The translations under genes and the position numbers were made by a program. From Diorhabda sublineata (Eukaryota > Arthropoda > Insecta > Coleoptera > Chrysomelidae), in the NCBI RefSeq assembly GCF_026230105.1, contig NC_079476.1:5725209-5789208 (forward strand): a stretch of 64,000 bases of DNA. Direction: 5' to 3'. Positions 45,100 to 56,479 of the stretch are shown here, in pieces (positions within the stretch are counted from its first letter, which is position 1; each line of letters starts with the position of its first letter). The notes below the pieces were generated by a model. That model saw nothing but the letters and a program-made list of their open reading frames with translations, searched no databases and had not been told where the DNA came from.

Positions 45100-45990
45100 A
45101 ATTATACATCGAAATTTCATTGTTCATACATATGCTGATAATTGTATAACAACAGTACTTGAAGATGAAAAAGAAAATGTCATAAAACAATTGATTAGTT
45201 TGTGAAAAATTGCAACTCACGATGGATGTTGATGTAGATCGTGTTATCAAACTTTCAAATACTGAATACTGCAAAACTAGCACCGAGAAAGCTAAAAAGG
45301 CATTGCAATTACATGATTATTCCATAAAACTAGTAAATACAATTTTCATATAGAAAGTTCTACAGTCAACAGAAAAATAAAAAGAATCATAATTATAATA
45401 ATAGTAATCAACATTCTGTATCTCCTTCCTTTATAATAGGTAAGTTACAATAATTCCAACATTTATTCAAGAAATATGATTTGAAAATATGTAATATATC
45501 CAATAACCTATTATCAAAACATTGTACTGAAATCAATAAGACCGAAATAAAAAAAGACTGATATTGCTCATGAAATTCCATGTAATAACTGTAATATATT
45601 GGCCAAACATGCCAATAAAATAGAATAAAAAGTCACAAATATGACAAAAAAAAGCTACAGCTTTAACAAAATATGAGGAAGAGAAGAATATCATTAAACA
45701 AACACAAAAATTATTAAAACATAAAACAATTTAACAAAGAGAGAATTTTACGGTAGCAATCCAGAAATCTTCATATTGCATAAATGATAAAAAAGACATA
45801 AATAAACTCAATATCATTTATATTCCATCAATTTGAGCTGCAACTTGTTCTAGACATAGTGTCAGACCATACCTCTAGTTAACGTTACAATACAACATAT
45901 TCTATTAATCATTACAAATGTTTATTGTATTTTAATTGTGCTAGTCCTTATTGTGATTATTTTAAGTGATAAATATCAACAACTAGTTTT
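45100..45990 (+). pseudogene. Penelope-like element relic with GIY-YIG endonuclease
   Basis: HTYADNCITTVLEDEKENVI at about 45123-45182 resembles the catalytic palm motif of Penelope-like reverse transcriptases (usually YVDD). After decayed sequence, 45415-45520 reads SVSPSFIIGK, FQHLFKKYDLKICNIS, NNLLSKHCTEINKT. At about 45560-45625 comes DIAHEIPCNNCN followed by YIGQTC, the start of the GIY-YIG-type nuclease domain with its conserved C..C pair. At 45790-45830 INDKKDINKLNIIY matches the family's C-terminus. Many stops. The region after 45860 may be its untranslated tail. Confidence 0.65.
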
Positions 45991-46019
45991 TAACTGAGGA
46001 AAAAAAATTATTCAAAGCA

Positions 46020-47700
46020 GTTATACAAAAAGCAGTGTGAGAAGGAACACCACAATGCCAAAAAGTGTACAAGAACACTATGAAAATCCCCTTCACATAA
46101 GAGAACTTGTAGCGGAAAAAAGAAGAGCGCGATGTATATGGCAATTCACTAGAAATCCCTTAAACGAAACTTACTACAACAGAATAAGTCAAAGACTAAA
46201 TAGAACACAAAGAATGAATCATTTCAGACTCATGTTTCAAACCTTTCTCGTAAAGACCACTCCATTTGGAAAGCTACAAAAAAGCTTAAACACCCGACAG
46301 CAAGCAACTCACCTTTACTAAAATCAAATATGATATGGGCTCGTACAAACTTAGAAAATGCCACAGTTTTTGCAGAGCACATTTCAAATGTATTCTCAGC
46401 TCCAAATAATAATAATGATGAAAATATAAATAGTTATCTTAAAGCACTATGCCAATTATCTCTACTCTTAATGACATTTACCCCGTTAGAAATTCGACAA
46501 CAAATAAAACATCTAACATCTAAGAAAGCTCCTGGGTATTATCTAATAACAGGGGAACTACTACAGAAGCTACCAAGAAAAGCAGTGGTGCTGTCAACAG
46601 TTATCTGTAATAGTATATCACGCCTCCGACAATATCCAATATAATGGACGTATGCCTAAGTTATTATGATTCAAAACCCTGGCAAACCCGCAACAGAAGC
46701 TAGTTCATATCGCCCTATAACCCTATTGCCAATAATGTGAAAAGTACCAGAAAGACTACTTCGTAATATCCAAACAGTTGTTCCCATAAACGAACTCATA
46801 ACATAACAACAATTCGGTTTCATATGCGAACATTCCACAATTCAACAGTGCCACAGGATAGTTTACATAATTTAAACAATCCTAGAAGGAAAAAATGTGT
46901 GTGCTGGAGTATTTCTCGACATAAAACAGGAGTTCGACAGAGTCTGGCATGATGGTCTCCTCTAAAAACTAAATCTACATTTAACGGAACAACTATACTT
47001 TATTTTGAAATCTCATATCACCGACCCCTACTTTCAAGTCAAACTTGAAGATTCCTACTCAAATTACCATACGATAGAATCTGGAGTACCTCAAGGAAGA
47101 GTTGTAGGTCCAATTCTGTATCTGATATTCACAGCAGATGTTCCAAGCACAGACGAAATCTTCATAGCAATATTTGCAGATGACACAATCATGGCAATAG
47201 AAGAAGACCCAACTGTAGCTGCAGAAAAAGTACAAAATCATCAAAATTTGTTACAAAACTGGCTCCATCAGTGGAAAATCAACGTCAATGCCAGTAAATT
47301 AGAACAAATAACATTTACAACAAGAAAATCTGTTTGTCCTCAAATGTTCATCAATAATATTCCCATTCCGATAAAACCAATTGTCAAGTACTTAGGTTTG
47401 CATTTAGATGAGAAATTTTCATGGAAAATACATATCAAAAACAAGAGAAAACAGTTAGATTTGAAAATAAAAAATATGCACTGTTTACTCAACATAAGGT
47501 CTCAACCAAGATTCGAAAATAAATTGCTCATCCATAAAACTATATTCATACCAATCTGGTCGTATGGAATAGAGTTATGGGGCTACAGTAAATCTTCAAA
47601 TATGAAGATACTTCAAACATTATAAATCCAAAATACTGAATAGACCCTCCTAGCCAAAAAAATCATAACGATTTGATATGATAAAGAACTTTTTCATAAG
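46020..47700 (+). pseudogene. Jockey-like LINE, reverse transcriptase, degenerate
   Basis: Begins after the endonuclease with AEKRRARCIWQFTRNPLNET. Then follow IRQQIKHLTSKKAPGYYLIT (the K.APG..I motif), SSYRPITLLPIM, CAGVFLDIKQEFDRVWHDGL (motif A, FLDI), IESGVPQGRVVGPILYLIF (motif B), IAIFADDTIMAIEEDP (catalytic FADD at about 47170-47180) and NVNASKLEQITFTTRK. A 206-codon frame (47005-47625) carries the later blocks up to KYLGLHLDEKFSWKIHI and SYGIELWGYSKSS. The order and motifs fit the Jockey clade. Stops at 46321, around 46640-47000 and at 47625 make it inactive. Confidence 0.82.
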
Positions 47701-48114
47701 ATACAAAATTTTAATCTCCCACAATAAATGCTCTCAGATTACTGTCAATGGATGGTTCCTGGCTCACTTTATTGACTTATAGACAATTACTCTGTCTAGA
47801 GTAGATTGTAAAAGTGCTATATATTAATAAAAAAATTCTACTTTGAATATAATTCCAGTCCCTGATGATGAATACATAGGTATTCGGAAGGTTGGAAATA
47901 TATTAGTAATAGAACACTTTGTCACAATTGTTTATGTGAGTTTCTTCAAAGTTTCTGTTTCTTTCTACCGGATGATTGAAATTATACAAATATTATTAAC
48001 ACAATAAACGTTAATATGCAAAACATATATGTCCTTAAATTATACAGTATTGATCATTAATACTATTTATGCTTGTTGCAAATTGTATAATTCTGTTTCC
48101 TTCAGAACACTACT
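47701..48114. other. Spacer with possible Penelope-type 3' tail
   Basis: CTGATGATGAATACATAGGT followed by ATTCGGAAGGTTGGAA at about 47861-47900 resembles the short stem-loop-containing tails of Penelope-like elements (a GATG...CCGAAA pattern). It lies beyond the Jockey relic, so it may be the severed end of the relic at 45100-45990. No gene is seen. Confidence 0.4.
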
Positions 48115-48814
48115 TACGAGGTCTGACTATTAAATAACGAGATTGGTTACGAAAAATGGTTTTATTATGAAAATTATTCCTCATTTCTCCTGGAAGTCTT
48201 CTTTGGTGAGGGTCTTTAGGAGCCCTGCCGTTTTTTGCTTCCACGTTTCCATCGAATCAAATCGGGTCCCTTTCATAGCAAATCTTTTTCTAACCTTTCT
48301 AACCTTTCAAGGAAATCTGAGCAGACCCGTTGACGCAAGAATTTTTGGTAAGGAATCAGATTTTTTGGCACCAACTTCTGTCATGTGTAATTCCTTGAGT
48401 AAAAATTTTCTAACCGTCTTTATCGGCGTTTACAGCCTCGGAAATCATTTGTATACTCATTCGACGATCTGCACGCACAATTTAGTTGATTTTGGTTATT
48501 ATTTCCGGAGTTAAATAGCGACCTGGGCGCTGGTCATCTTTAGTGCTCTCTCGGCTCTCACTAAAGCGCTTACACAATTCAAAAACACGCACACGACATA
48601 GATAATTGTCCCCATAGGGGGACAATCTTGCAACAAGTTATAGCACTCAGTCGGAGTTTTTTTAATTTGACGAGAATTTAGAGATCGATACATGTTTTGG
48701 GACCTGCATAGACAAGATATCTAGATACCCAACGCACTACTCGTTTTTGATCCCAACCGTCTAGGGTGCCCTCTAGTTATTATTTACCTCGTTATTTAAT
48801 AGCCAGACCTCGAA
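48115..48814 (-). mobile_element. Internally deleted mariner with both TIRs
   Basis: The ends are CGAGGTCTGACTATTAAATA (48117) and, as reverse complement, CGAGGTCTGGCTATTAAATA (from 48812), the same TIR as at 35664. Minus-strand translation gives RINFKF-like, KKTPTECYNLLQD, GREDxxDDQRPGR-like, NKIVRADRRMS-like and VPKNLT-like blocks (about 48690-48340), then at about 48300-48160 KGTRFDSMETWKQKTAG and TKEDFQEKWG from the C-terminus. The catalytic centre is deleted. At 0.7 kb it is a non-autonomous derivative of the same mariner as the 35664 relic. Confidence 0.85.
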
Positions 48815-49350
48815 TATTTTAAATGTTTTGTGTTACAAATTATAGATCAATTACATCCTTAATTAACATTTAAATAGTACAATTAGTTTTTGATACAATA
48901 TACTTGTGTGTTTTCACACTATTTATAAACGAATTGTTTTCATGTATTTAATTTCAAAGCGGATATATATTTTAATCTCATTTATTCATTTATCAAATTT
49001 ATTTACTTTTAAAGCTGCACCCTATTAGTTGTAATATTAGACTTCGGATGTAAACATCATCGTTATATATAAACTTCTTGACCAAATGACATCACTCATA
49101 TTTTTCTCGATATTCTTTATTCATTGATAACTTGCGGTACGACAATTGTTATTTAAGTTAACTATAGTGTCACATAATCTTGTTTTGAAAGTAATCCGTA
49201 GTTAAACTCGTTTTAGACTATAACTGTATCTGATTAAAGCAAAGTTTCTGTTAGAAATTGTTGATTGTAATTGTTTTTATTACATGCATATTGGTCATTA
49301 CACATTTTATTACATTTGAAAGTTTATTGAGGAATATTTCGAGTGATCTA
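48815..49350. other. Gene-free stretch
   Basis: AT-rich, no domain or repeat recognised. Confidence 0.5.
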
Positions 49351-49352
49351 TT

Positions 49353-50290
49353 ATGAGCCATAAAAGAAATTTGTCAACGAATGAGACAGTGCGAGCATCG
49401 AATCTCCTGGATGGAAGATACTCAATGCATTATGTTGCTGGTTTATTGGAAAGACATCATTCCAGCATCAGTCGCATACTCAGGTGACATAATGAAAACG
49501 GTTCGTACCTTCGGAGACCAAGACACGAATGAAAACATTGCACTAATCAAATTGATGATCGTTTTTCAAGTCAACTTGCTCTCAGAAACAGAAGAGTCAC
49601 TAGAAATTTGCTAAAAAATGAATTATGGGATGTTCGAATATGGTCTCGAACGGTTAGAAGACGTTTACATGAAATAGGATTAAGCAACAGAATACCAGCC
49701 AAAAACTTTTGCTTACCAGAGAATACAAAGTTCAAAGATTGAATTTGGTTAAGATTACATCAGAATTGGACCATCAATGATTGGAATGGGTTCTGTTCTC
49801 TGATGAAACTAGAGCTAGACATTAAAGCTGCAGATGGACGTGAGCGTGTCTGGCGAAGGGAAGGATAGAGGTTTTCCAGCTGTAATATCTCTCCTAAAGT
49901 GCTTTTTGATTGTGGCTCTAAAATGTTTTGAGGAATTTGCTTCGATACTCATACGGAACTGGTCTCTATACAAACGAGGTCTATGAATGCCCAGTGTTAC
50001 TTAGACAACATTATTGTCGAACATGTAATGCTCCACTTGTTGGGCCAAATTTTCTATTCATGCAAGACAACGCTCATTACCATGGAGCTACACCTAACAC
50101 TCCGGATATGAATCCTATGGAACATCTGGAGGACTATCCCAAAAAGAGGATTAGATGTCATAGTTCCTCTGTTTCTAATCATAACCAACTCATAGAAGTC
50201 GCTATTAAAGAATGGGAGAATATACCGCAAGCTTTTGTTGAACATTTGATATCAAGCATGCTGCGACGCATGAATGCAGTGATAACTTAG
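49353..50290 (+). pseudogene. Tc1-like transposase relic
   Basis: The ATG at 49353 starts MSHKRNLSTNETVRASNLLD, then GLLERHHSSISRILR-like sequence (helix-turn-helix), DDRFSSQLALRNRRVTRNLL, RRRLHEIGLSNRIPAKN, NWTINDWN (first catalytic region, the DE lost), DGRERVWRREG, FLFMQDNAHYH (second aspartate) and PDMNPMEHLEDYP (third acidic residue, E), ending KEWENIPQAFVEHLISSMLR and RMNAVI. About 30 residues between the QDNA and PDMNP blocks are missing. Multiple frameshifts separate the frames at 49381-49614 and 49928-50290. Diverged from the other two Tc1-like families in the window. Confidence 0.82.
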
Positions 50291-50936
50291 TTTTATTTTG
50301 TGTTTATATTGTACTGAACTATAAGAGGCAGATCGCTATGCCGAGGAAATTGAAATGTAAGCTGCTTTGGACTGAGCCTGAAAAGATATCAAAAAAGATT
50401 TGTCAGTAATTTGGATCAGCTGTATATATATCGAAAGATTAAATTGTAATATTTTTTCGTTTTCTGCAATATATCGAAGAACATAACAAATAGTGAATTA
50501 AAGATTTTGCAAATAAACGAGTAGTTGAATTGTATCTCATGAAAAGCTAATAAGAAATTATGCTTTTATAGAAATCGTATGGTATTAAATGAAAAATAAA
50601 TGGGACGATGAGATATCTCTTTCTTATATGGTTAAGTGGGAGAAGTATGAAGCTTAGACATAACCAAAACTATAACTGCTTAAAAAATATTGATAAACAT
50701 ACCCAGATACTATCCAGCAAAAACTAAATCATTTGCTTTGTAAATTTATCCTTTGATCGATCTTTATATTTTTGAAACTCTGTCGCACAAAAGTTATTTG
50801 AAGTGACTATCTTCCAGTTAATATTTGACATGCAGATAACATCAGATAATTTATGGCCCCAATGCCTTTGTCTGTGGCAGTTCATTTCGAGCCATAAACA
50901 GTGTGTACCATGAAGTTCTTTGGTGTTTTTTAACAT
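50291..50936. other. Gene-free stretch
   Basis: No recognised coding motif; the 87-codon minus frame at 50724-50987 is largely antisense to the start of the next relic. Confidence 0.5.
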
Positions 50937-51239
50937 GTCTACCAAACAGCGCAAATGTTCATCCGCTAAGGAAAAAATTATAGTCAATCATGTTTACTCA
51001 AAGTTAGTAGAACGGGTCTACGAATGTACTTTTCAATAAAGGAGACTTCAGCTTCAACGAGTATCCCCGAAAATTCAGTTTGAAAAATTGTGATTATTTA
51101 GATAGCTTCTATAAAAATACTAAAAGACAATGGTGTACTAAAGTGCATCGATTTCTTTAATGAAGACTTAATTCGCTGTAATCTTTATGGACTGTATGCA
51201 AAACAAAAAATACCAACGGTCTTGACACTTTTACGGAGG

Positions 51240-52205
51240 CTGTTCCAAGAAAGTAATGGTGAGATTAATTGATGGGATGCGAGGAGCGCACGTGCACCGA
51301 GCGCACAGGCACCTGTGTCGAATCCGAAAGATCGTTCGACGAGCGCACAAGAAAATTTGATCTACGAAGTGAATCCTAGAGACAAAACGAAAAACAATTA
51401 GCAACCTCTTAGATTTTCCAAAATGAGAAAATATTCAATAATATATTAAACAAAAATTTTGTTGCATTTTTGCATTTTTGGTATTATGTTCAAAATAATA
51501 AAAAATTGCGTTTTTTGAATTAATCACAAAAAAGCTTTTTAATATAATAATGGTTAGGTTAGGTTAAATTAGGTTAGATTAGGTTAGGTTAGGTTAGGTT
51601 AGGTTAGGTTATTTAGTTATTTATTTAACTTATTTATGTATCAAATTTGATATTACGAAAATAGAATAGGAATTCTAGTCTTGACCCCTTCTCTATTATT
51701 ATAATAATGATAAATAGTGGAGAAAATGATATGAATTCCTTGACCACAGAGACACGAGAAGCGGGAAAACGGGACAAGGAGAAAGAAGCACAGCTGGCGC
51801 GTGTGAAGCGATGCTCACTGAGAAGCGGTACCGCACGCGTCGGTGGAGAAGAGGATGGGTTTATAGCTGATAGGCGTCCGAGCGGGCGAATCCAACACAC
51901 CTGGGACACCTTCCCAGGCGTCTTTTGAAGATTTTCCCACCCACACCAAAAAAAAGGTTAGGTTAGGCTAGGCGACTATGACTATAATCGCATTGATGAG
52001 AAAGTATTAACTTTTTGTTACTCTGTTAACTCTTTTATTATTTTTATTCACGATAATAAATATTTCAAGCTAAATGCAGAGATTGAAGATATCGTCTTTA
52101 TACCTGCAAATGTGCACTCGATGCACCCTCCTATATAATCTGTGCGCTCGAACCAACGTCAGCTTGGTGCTTACATTCAGATTAATTGTTCCACTATAAC
52201 TTTGT
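51240..52205. mobile_element. Probable inserted element with inverted ends and (TTAGG)n
   Basis: Its ends are imperfect inverted repeats: AAAGTAATGGTGAGATTAAT on the left, and AAAGTTATAGTGGAACAATT as the reverse complement of the right end. Each is followed within 40-60 bp by CGAGCGCAC-type motifs (51285-51345 on the plus strand, 52120-52150 on the minus strand). It interrupts a transposase relic. Inside are the TTAGG array and a comparatively GC-rich block (51710-51930) whose open frames on both strands match no known protein. Ends are imprecise to about 10 bp and no target duplication is certain. Confidence 0.5.
51552..51611 (+). repeat. Interstitial (TTAGG)n telomere-type repeat
   Basis: About twelve consecutive TTAGG units with two variants (TTAAA, TTAGA). 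This is the canonical arthropod telomere repeat on the plus strand. A shorter run GGTTAGGTTAGGCTAGG follows at about 51957. It is flanked on both sides by non-telomeric DNA, so it is interstitial. Confidence 0.9.
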
Positions 52206-52620
52206 GGCATACTCTACAAAGTTTGCGGTTTTTATTTATAAGCATAGGCAAAAAGCAAGTTATAACGGAGTCACAGTGCTCGCAATAACTTAGAATAGAA
52301 TATCTCGAAAAAATAGATACAGCTTGATGAAAACCGAACGATGATATCACCCATGATACACCCAGTAAAGGATGGGTTGATAGTTAAAAGAAATGTTACA
52401 CAAAAGCTCCGTTCAATAAAGGCAAACAATATCTACTCTACATGAGGGGTCAGAAAAAAGATAGATATTAGAATGTCTGTTTGAAGCAGCCAAGAATATT
52501 TCGGTTTCCAGCCTGGATCATTAAAGATTGGTTTCAAAATAAATTAATGCTGAATGTACTGAAGAATACCTTTATTGTTTTGGATAATGGAACCTAACAT
52601 AGTCGCTGAAGGAATAGGAT

Positions 52621-53105
52621 ACTATGTTTAAGTGATAGAAAAAATGAAATAGAATTTTTCAAATAAATACGTTTGTGACAAAATTGGAAAAGAAACAGGT
52701 TATAAATTCATATTTTTTATTCTACTGAATTGATTTGGCATACATTAGGTCTAACATTTAACAATAAAACACCTATTTTGAACAGTTAGTGTGAAAAAGA
52801 GAGAAATAGAAGAAGAATGATATGCCCTGTGATAAAAAAATACGTTACAACTGATGCGAAAATATTTACAAAGATTGGGTTTTTCGCAGAAGATTGCCAC
52901 GTTTTCTTGAAAACTTACTTAATGAAACAATAATGGGAGGTATTTGAACAAGATAATATATGTTACAAAAATTATTATAGGTGAGTAAAACCGAATAGAC
53001 TATTATATTTTGATATTACCCTATTATCCAGATTTTAGAACATACTGAACAAGCATTATTCAAACAGAAATATATGCAAAGATTCAAGCTGTTTTGAAAA
53101 TTATT
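52621..53105. other. Gene-free stretch, perhaps decayed transposase C-terminus
   Basis: Follows the DDE relic directly and might be its eroded C-terminal third, but no motif is clear enough to claim. Confidence 0.4.
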
Positions 53106-53109
53106 GAAC

Positions 53110-53195
53110 ATGTGAGATTAGTTAGGGAAATGAAGTTGCTCTCCAATGGATTCCAGAACAAACTGGAGTGAAGGAGAATGAACCAGTAGACATAT
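53110..53195 (+). pseudogene. LINE RNase H fragment
   Basis: The plus-strand frame reads NEVALQWIPEQTGVKENEPV then D. LQWIP.H.GV.GNE..D is a conserved RNase H block in insect LINEs; here the catalytic-region H and G are replaced. Only about 28 codons are recognisable. Confidence 0.45.
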
Positions 53196-53719
53196 GCTCC
53201 TTATGTATTGTGACATCCAGAATGTAGTGAGAAAGGCATGAAATCGGCAAAGGACAACCAGGACAACCACATACAAGATGGTATGAAAGCTGACCTTCAT
53301 CATCCCAGCTGCAGCTAAGCAACCATTGATGCAAAAACTAATTCCTAACGTACGATGAAGAAGAGGAAGAAAAAGTATTGGAAAATGAAAACCCGATCGC
53401 TTCTATTGAATTAGCTACAGATCAACACTACAAAAGAAAAAAGATTGAATAAAAATAATTTACTGGTGGAAAAACTTCTGATAATCTAACAAAATCTATG
53501 AATGTATCAATCTCGATAAGAACAATTCCCGGATATTAGAGGTGGCTTTTCGAGGAATTGCTCTCACAACGGACCTCTAAAGACGTTAGGATGTGCATAT
53601 TTTGCTACGTAGAAAACGTAATGTCTATCATACTTTTTCCAAGTCTGAGAGACTACGGAGCTCCAGAGCATTCCACTTGATGGTGTATAAAATAGAAAAT
53701 CTTGGGGTGGATCGTTATG

Positions 53720-53965
53720 ACGATCTTTCCGAAAATAGAAAAAATTAAGTATCGAGCTGTCAATAAATATTTGTTATTGAAAGTCAATACGCCTACGCAA
53801 ATGAAGTAGGAGTAAAACGCTGGGTACAGAGACTTTTCACCGTCACTTATTACCGTAAAATGTTGGGTAGCTGCATTTAAAAGTGACGGTGTCAGCTTAA
53901 TCCTAGAAACATCGATTTCTATGAAACGATGGTTAAGGCAGAGGCAAACTTCATTGACGATATGG
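53720..53965 (+). pseudogene. Mariner transposase, N-terminal fragment
   Basis: Translation from about 53729: EKIKYRAVNKYLLLKVNTPT, then frames with FSPSLITVKCWVAAFKSDGV and later ETMVKAEANF-like sequence. The RAVIKYL.LKG.TP.QI.DEL....G...PS..TVK.W..EFKRGR pattern is the N-terminal DNA-binding domain of mariner/SETMAR-type transposases. The catalytic domain is absent. Confidence 0.62.
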
Positions 53966-54029
53966 CCAAAAAACAGAATAAAACTATTTTGCGATCACAG
54001 CCCTACCATTGTGAACTCTGGTTTGAGTT

Positions 54030-54455
54030 AGGCTAGGTTAGGTTAGGAAGATCTGGGTAAATGTGGAACAATATGTTGGATATGTTGGATCTGACGTTAA
54101 AGATAGTTTTCATGAAACTAAGGTTGAAACCACAAAGATCTCTGTGCAGAATGGAGTGAGGAGGAAAAGACAAAAGAACACCTAATGTGTCACTGCACAG
54201 CATTGGCGTCGAAACGACTACAATGCATGGGGAGGGAAACGTTGGAATGTCTGGAAGAAGCAACGGAACTGGGTGTTAAGGACCTGAATCTTTTGCAATC
54301 TTCTCATTGCAAACTGGAAAAGGAAGGGGGCAAGGACCTGGCAACGGAAGAGACAGGGAAGGGGAGTGAAATGGTGCTGACTGAAAAGTCAGCAAGGTTA
54401 TCACAATGGGCCTCCGAGTGGATCTCGGCTGAAAAGTGGAGATCACCCTGTTAAA
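54030..54455 (+). pseudogene. LINE pol C-terminal zinc-knuckle fragment with TTAGG-like borders
   Basis: About 54115-54260 reads LRLKPQRSLCRM, then in the next frame EEEKTKEHLMCHCTALASKR and LQCMGRETLECL. C..C.EE.T.EHL.C.C..L...R is the Cys/His cluster that ends many Jockey- and I-type pol proteins. The downstream frame to the stop at 54454 is Lys/Glu rich. The fragment is bounded by GTTAGGCTAGGTTAGGTTAGG (54029) and ACTAACCTAACTTAACCTAA (54455), i.e. TTAGG-like blocks in opposite orientation. Confidence 0.6.
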
Positions 54456-54479
54456 CTAACCTAACTTAACCTAAGGTTG

Positions 54480-55839
54480 AAATCAAAATGTGAAATATAG
54501 ACAATGTCATTGATTTACAAGATGAGCCCCTTATTATAAATGTTGACGACCGTGGGAGCTGTCTTCTAATGGATAATAAGGAAATATGTTTATTGAAGTA
54601 ATAAATTGAGATTTTTTTAATGTTTAAATATACTTATTTCTAAATTTTTAAGTGATTTTGTTCAATATTTTAGCTGTTCACTTGGTATCTATTCCAAACT
54701 TCAAGTTTAAATTGTATGTTGTTGTAATAATAATTGTGCATAATTATTTATATTATTAATCAGCTGTATGAAACCGCAAATTATTTCTTTAATGCGCTCC
54801 TGTTACATGCTCGGCTTTATCGTTTTCAACTCTGATCACGTGCACTATGCGTGAATATATTTTGATTCACTATTTTTTTTTAATTAGTATTAAAAGTCAC
54901 CTTTTACGTCAATTATATAAGAAACATTATAATCGAACAAAACAAAAAAAAAATTAAAAACCTTATAAGCTTATTCCGCTGCTTATAAATGCAATTTCGT
55001 ATATCCTTAACAAACATTTTTTTTTCATTTGTTCACTAATAAACATTTATACGTATTTTCAAAAACAAATTAAAATTCAACTTTTAATTCTAAAGTTTCA
55101 TCCTATTGTTAGCTAAGTACGCCATTTCGAAACTTCTATAAATTATTGTTGGTTTGAAGTTATACAAAATTCATGAACCAACTTTTGTTGTCTTCACCTG
55201 TTTGTTGTCAGCGATACAACTCAATTAATCAGTGAAGTAAGATAATGGAGACCATTATCATTTCTATTAAGTTAGGGACCATTAACAGTTTATCGTAGAG
55301 GCGGATGACGATTTTATAGCATTATGCAGCGGAGAATTTTAGGTAAATTGAGAATTTCCAATTTACATTCATAAGCATGCGTATAAAATGATGAAAAGAT
55401 CAACCTGGACGAATGGATATAATTTCAGGTTCATTATGTTGGTTGGTATTGTTCGGATATGTGATAAGTATCAATTTTATACTTTTATTCTCCTGTTTTC
55501 ACTTCAAAAGAGCTGAATATTCGGTTCAGAATACGTTATACAAGAAATCAGTGATAGCAACCGGAAAAACCTTTTGATCTGCTCTGCAGAAATACATTTT
55601 TGAACTCATTCCTTCCGAAAGAATAGTTTTTATTGAAACTCCAGCTCTGAGCTTTTTTGTAGTATCCTGATGAAATAAAGGTTAATTAAAACTTGTAATC
55701 ATTTACTTGAATTAATTCACAAAAGTGTATCACTAAATAATCCTCTAAATTAAACTTAAAGAATTTAATTGGGTATAAAAACACTGATAGATATAAAAGA
55801 GTCCAACAGAGAAGCTTGTGTATGCTTTTAATATACAGA
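54480..55839. other. Gene-free AT-rich stretch
   Basis: No coding domain or repeat structure recognised over about 1.35 kb. Confidence 0.55.
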
Positions 55840-56029
55840 CCACAAAAATTATCGCATCACTGGTATTTTAGGATATATTTAATACTTAATTTCAGTTTTT
55901 TGGGACAATCTGTATATGCATCAACTTAATAGATATTTCTGGTTTCTTATCGTGGGCAAAAAAATATCACAATTTCTTACAAATTTATTTGGAAGCAAAA
56001 ATGCTCCAGTAAATCATTTCTGTCTTGGA

Positions 56030-56476
56030 GAATGCATTGAGATCGAGAACTTTCTAAGCAAATTGTGTTATTGTATAGTGAAAATTTAAATTTATTTACA
56101 AGATGGCCGCAGTCAAAGATACGTCGCCGGGGTAATTGGAGTTTAACAAAGTACCATATCCAGAGTTGTTATTCGCTACCAAGAAACAGGGCAGCTAACC
56201 AGAAGACCCGGAGAAGGCCGCGGAAGGGTAACTTCGGTAGTAGATGATCGTTATTTGAGGTTAACGGCGTTAAGAATTAGACATACCACCGCTCGAAGGC
56301 TGCAAACAGATTTGTTGGCTGCTCGTAATGTCCAAATAAGCCTACAAACAGTTGGAAATAGGCTAAAAGAAGCAGGTATGCGAGCCAAAGTGCCAGCTAG
56401 AGGTCCACGTCTTACCAGAGAACATCGAGTAGCAAGATTAGAATTTACTCGAGAGCACGCAAGATTGGTTCAATAG
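56030..56476 (+). pseudogene. Tc1-like transposase, N-terminal half
   Basis: In alternating frames: STISRVVIRYQETGQLTRRP (QST at the start is frame-broken), GEGRGRVTSVVDDRYLRLTA, then the frame at 56255-56476 with LRIRHTTARRLQTDLLAARN, VQISLQTVGNRLKEAGMRAK and LTREHRVARLEFTREHA. These are the paired helix-turn-helix domains and the RREHR-type linker of Tc1-like transposases. The frame ends in a stop created by the inserted element (56476), just before the catalytic domain. The second half lies at 58205-58540. Confidence 0.85.
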
Positions 56477-56479
56477 TCT

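Larger units (their letters stand above)
50937..52620 (+). pseudogene. Insect DDE-endonuclease transposase, split by an insertion
   Basis: From 50937: STKQRKCSSAKEKIIVNHVY, SKLVERVYEC, then (frame-shifted) DFFNEDLIRCNLYGLYAKQK and IPTVLTLLRRLFQESN, ending near 51245. The protein resumes at about 52205: KKQVITESQCS, LRIEYLEKIDTA, HDTPSKGWVDS, YTKAPFNKGKQYLLYMRGQ, AWIIKDWFQNKLMLNV and NTFIVLDNGT (second catalytic block). Order and motifs fit the insect DDE-superfamily (IS630-like) endonucleases. Between the halves is about 0.96 kb of unrelated DNA with inverted ends. The C-terminal third with the last acidic residue is not recognisable. Confidence 0.68.

Noticed and set aside
44930..45283. 117-codon hydrophobic minus frame resembling a membrane protein
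   Set aside because: Antisense of a direct repeat and of Penelope-like code; no signal of selection.
51552..51611. A real chromosome end
   Set aside because: Flanked on both sides by transposon-derived DNA and only about 60 bp long.
51634..51928. Overlapping GC-richer frames on both strands as a host gene
   Set aside because: No known domain; both strands open because of low stop-codon density in a GC-richer patch; more likely transposon UTR.
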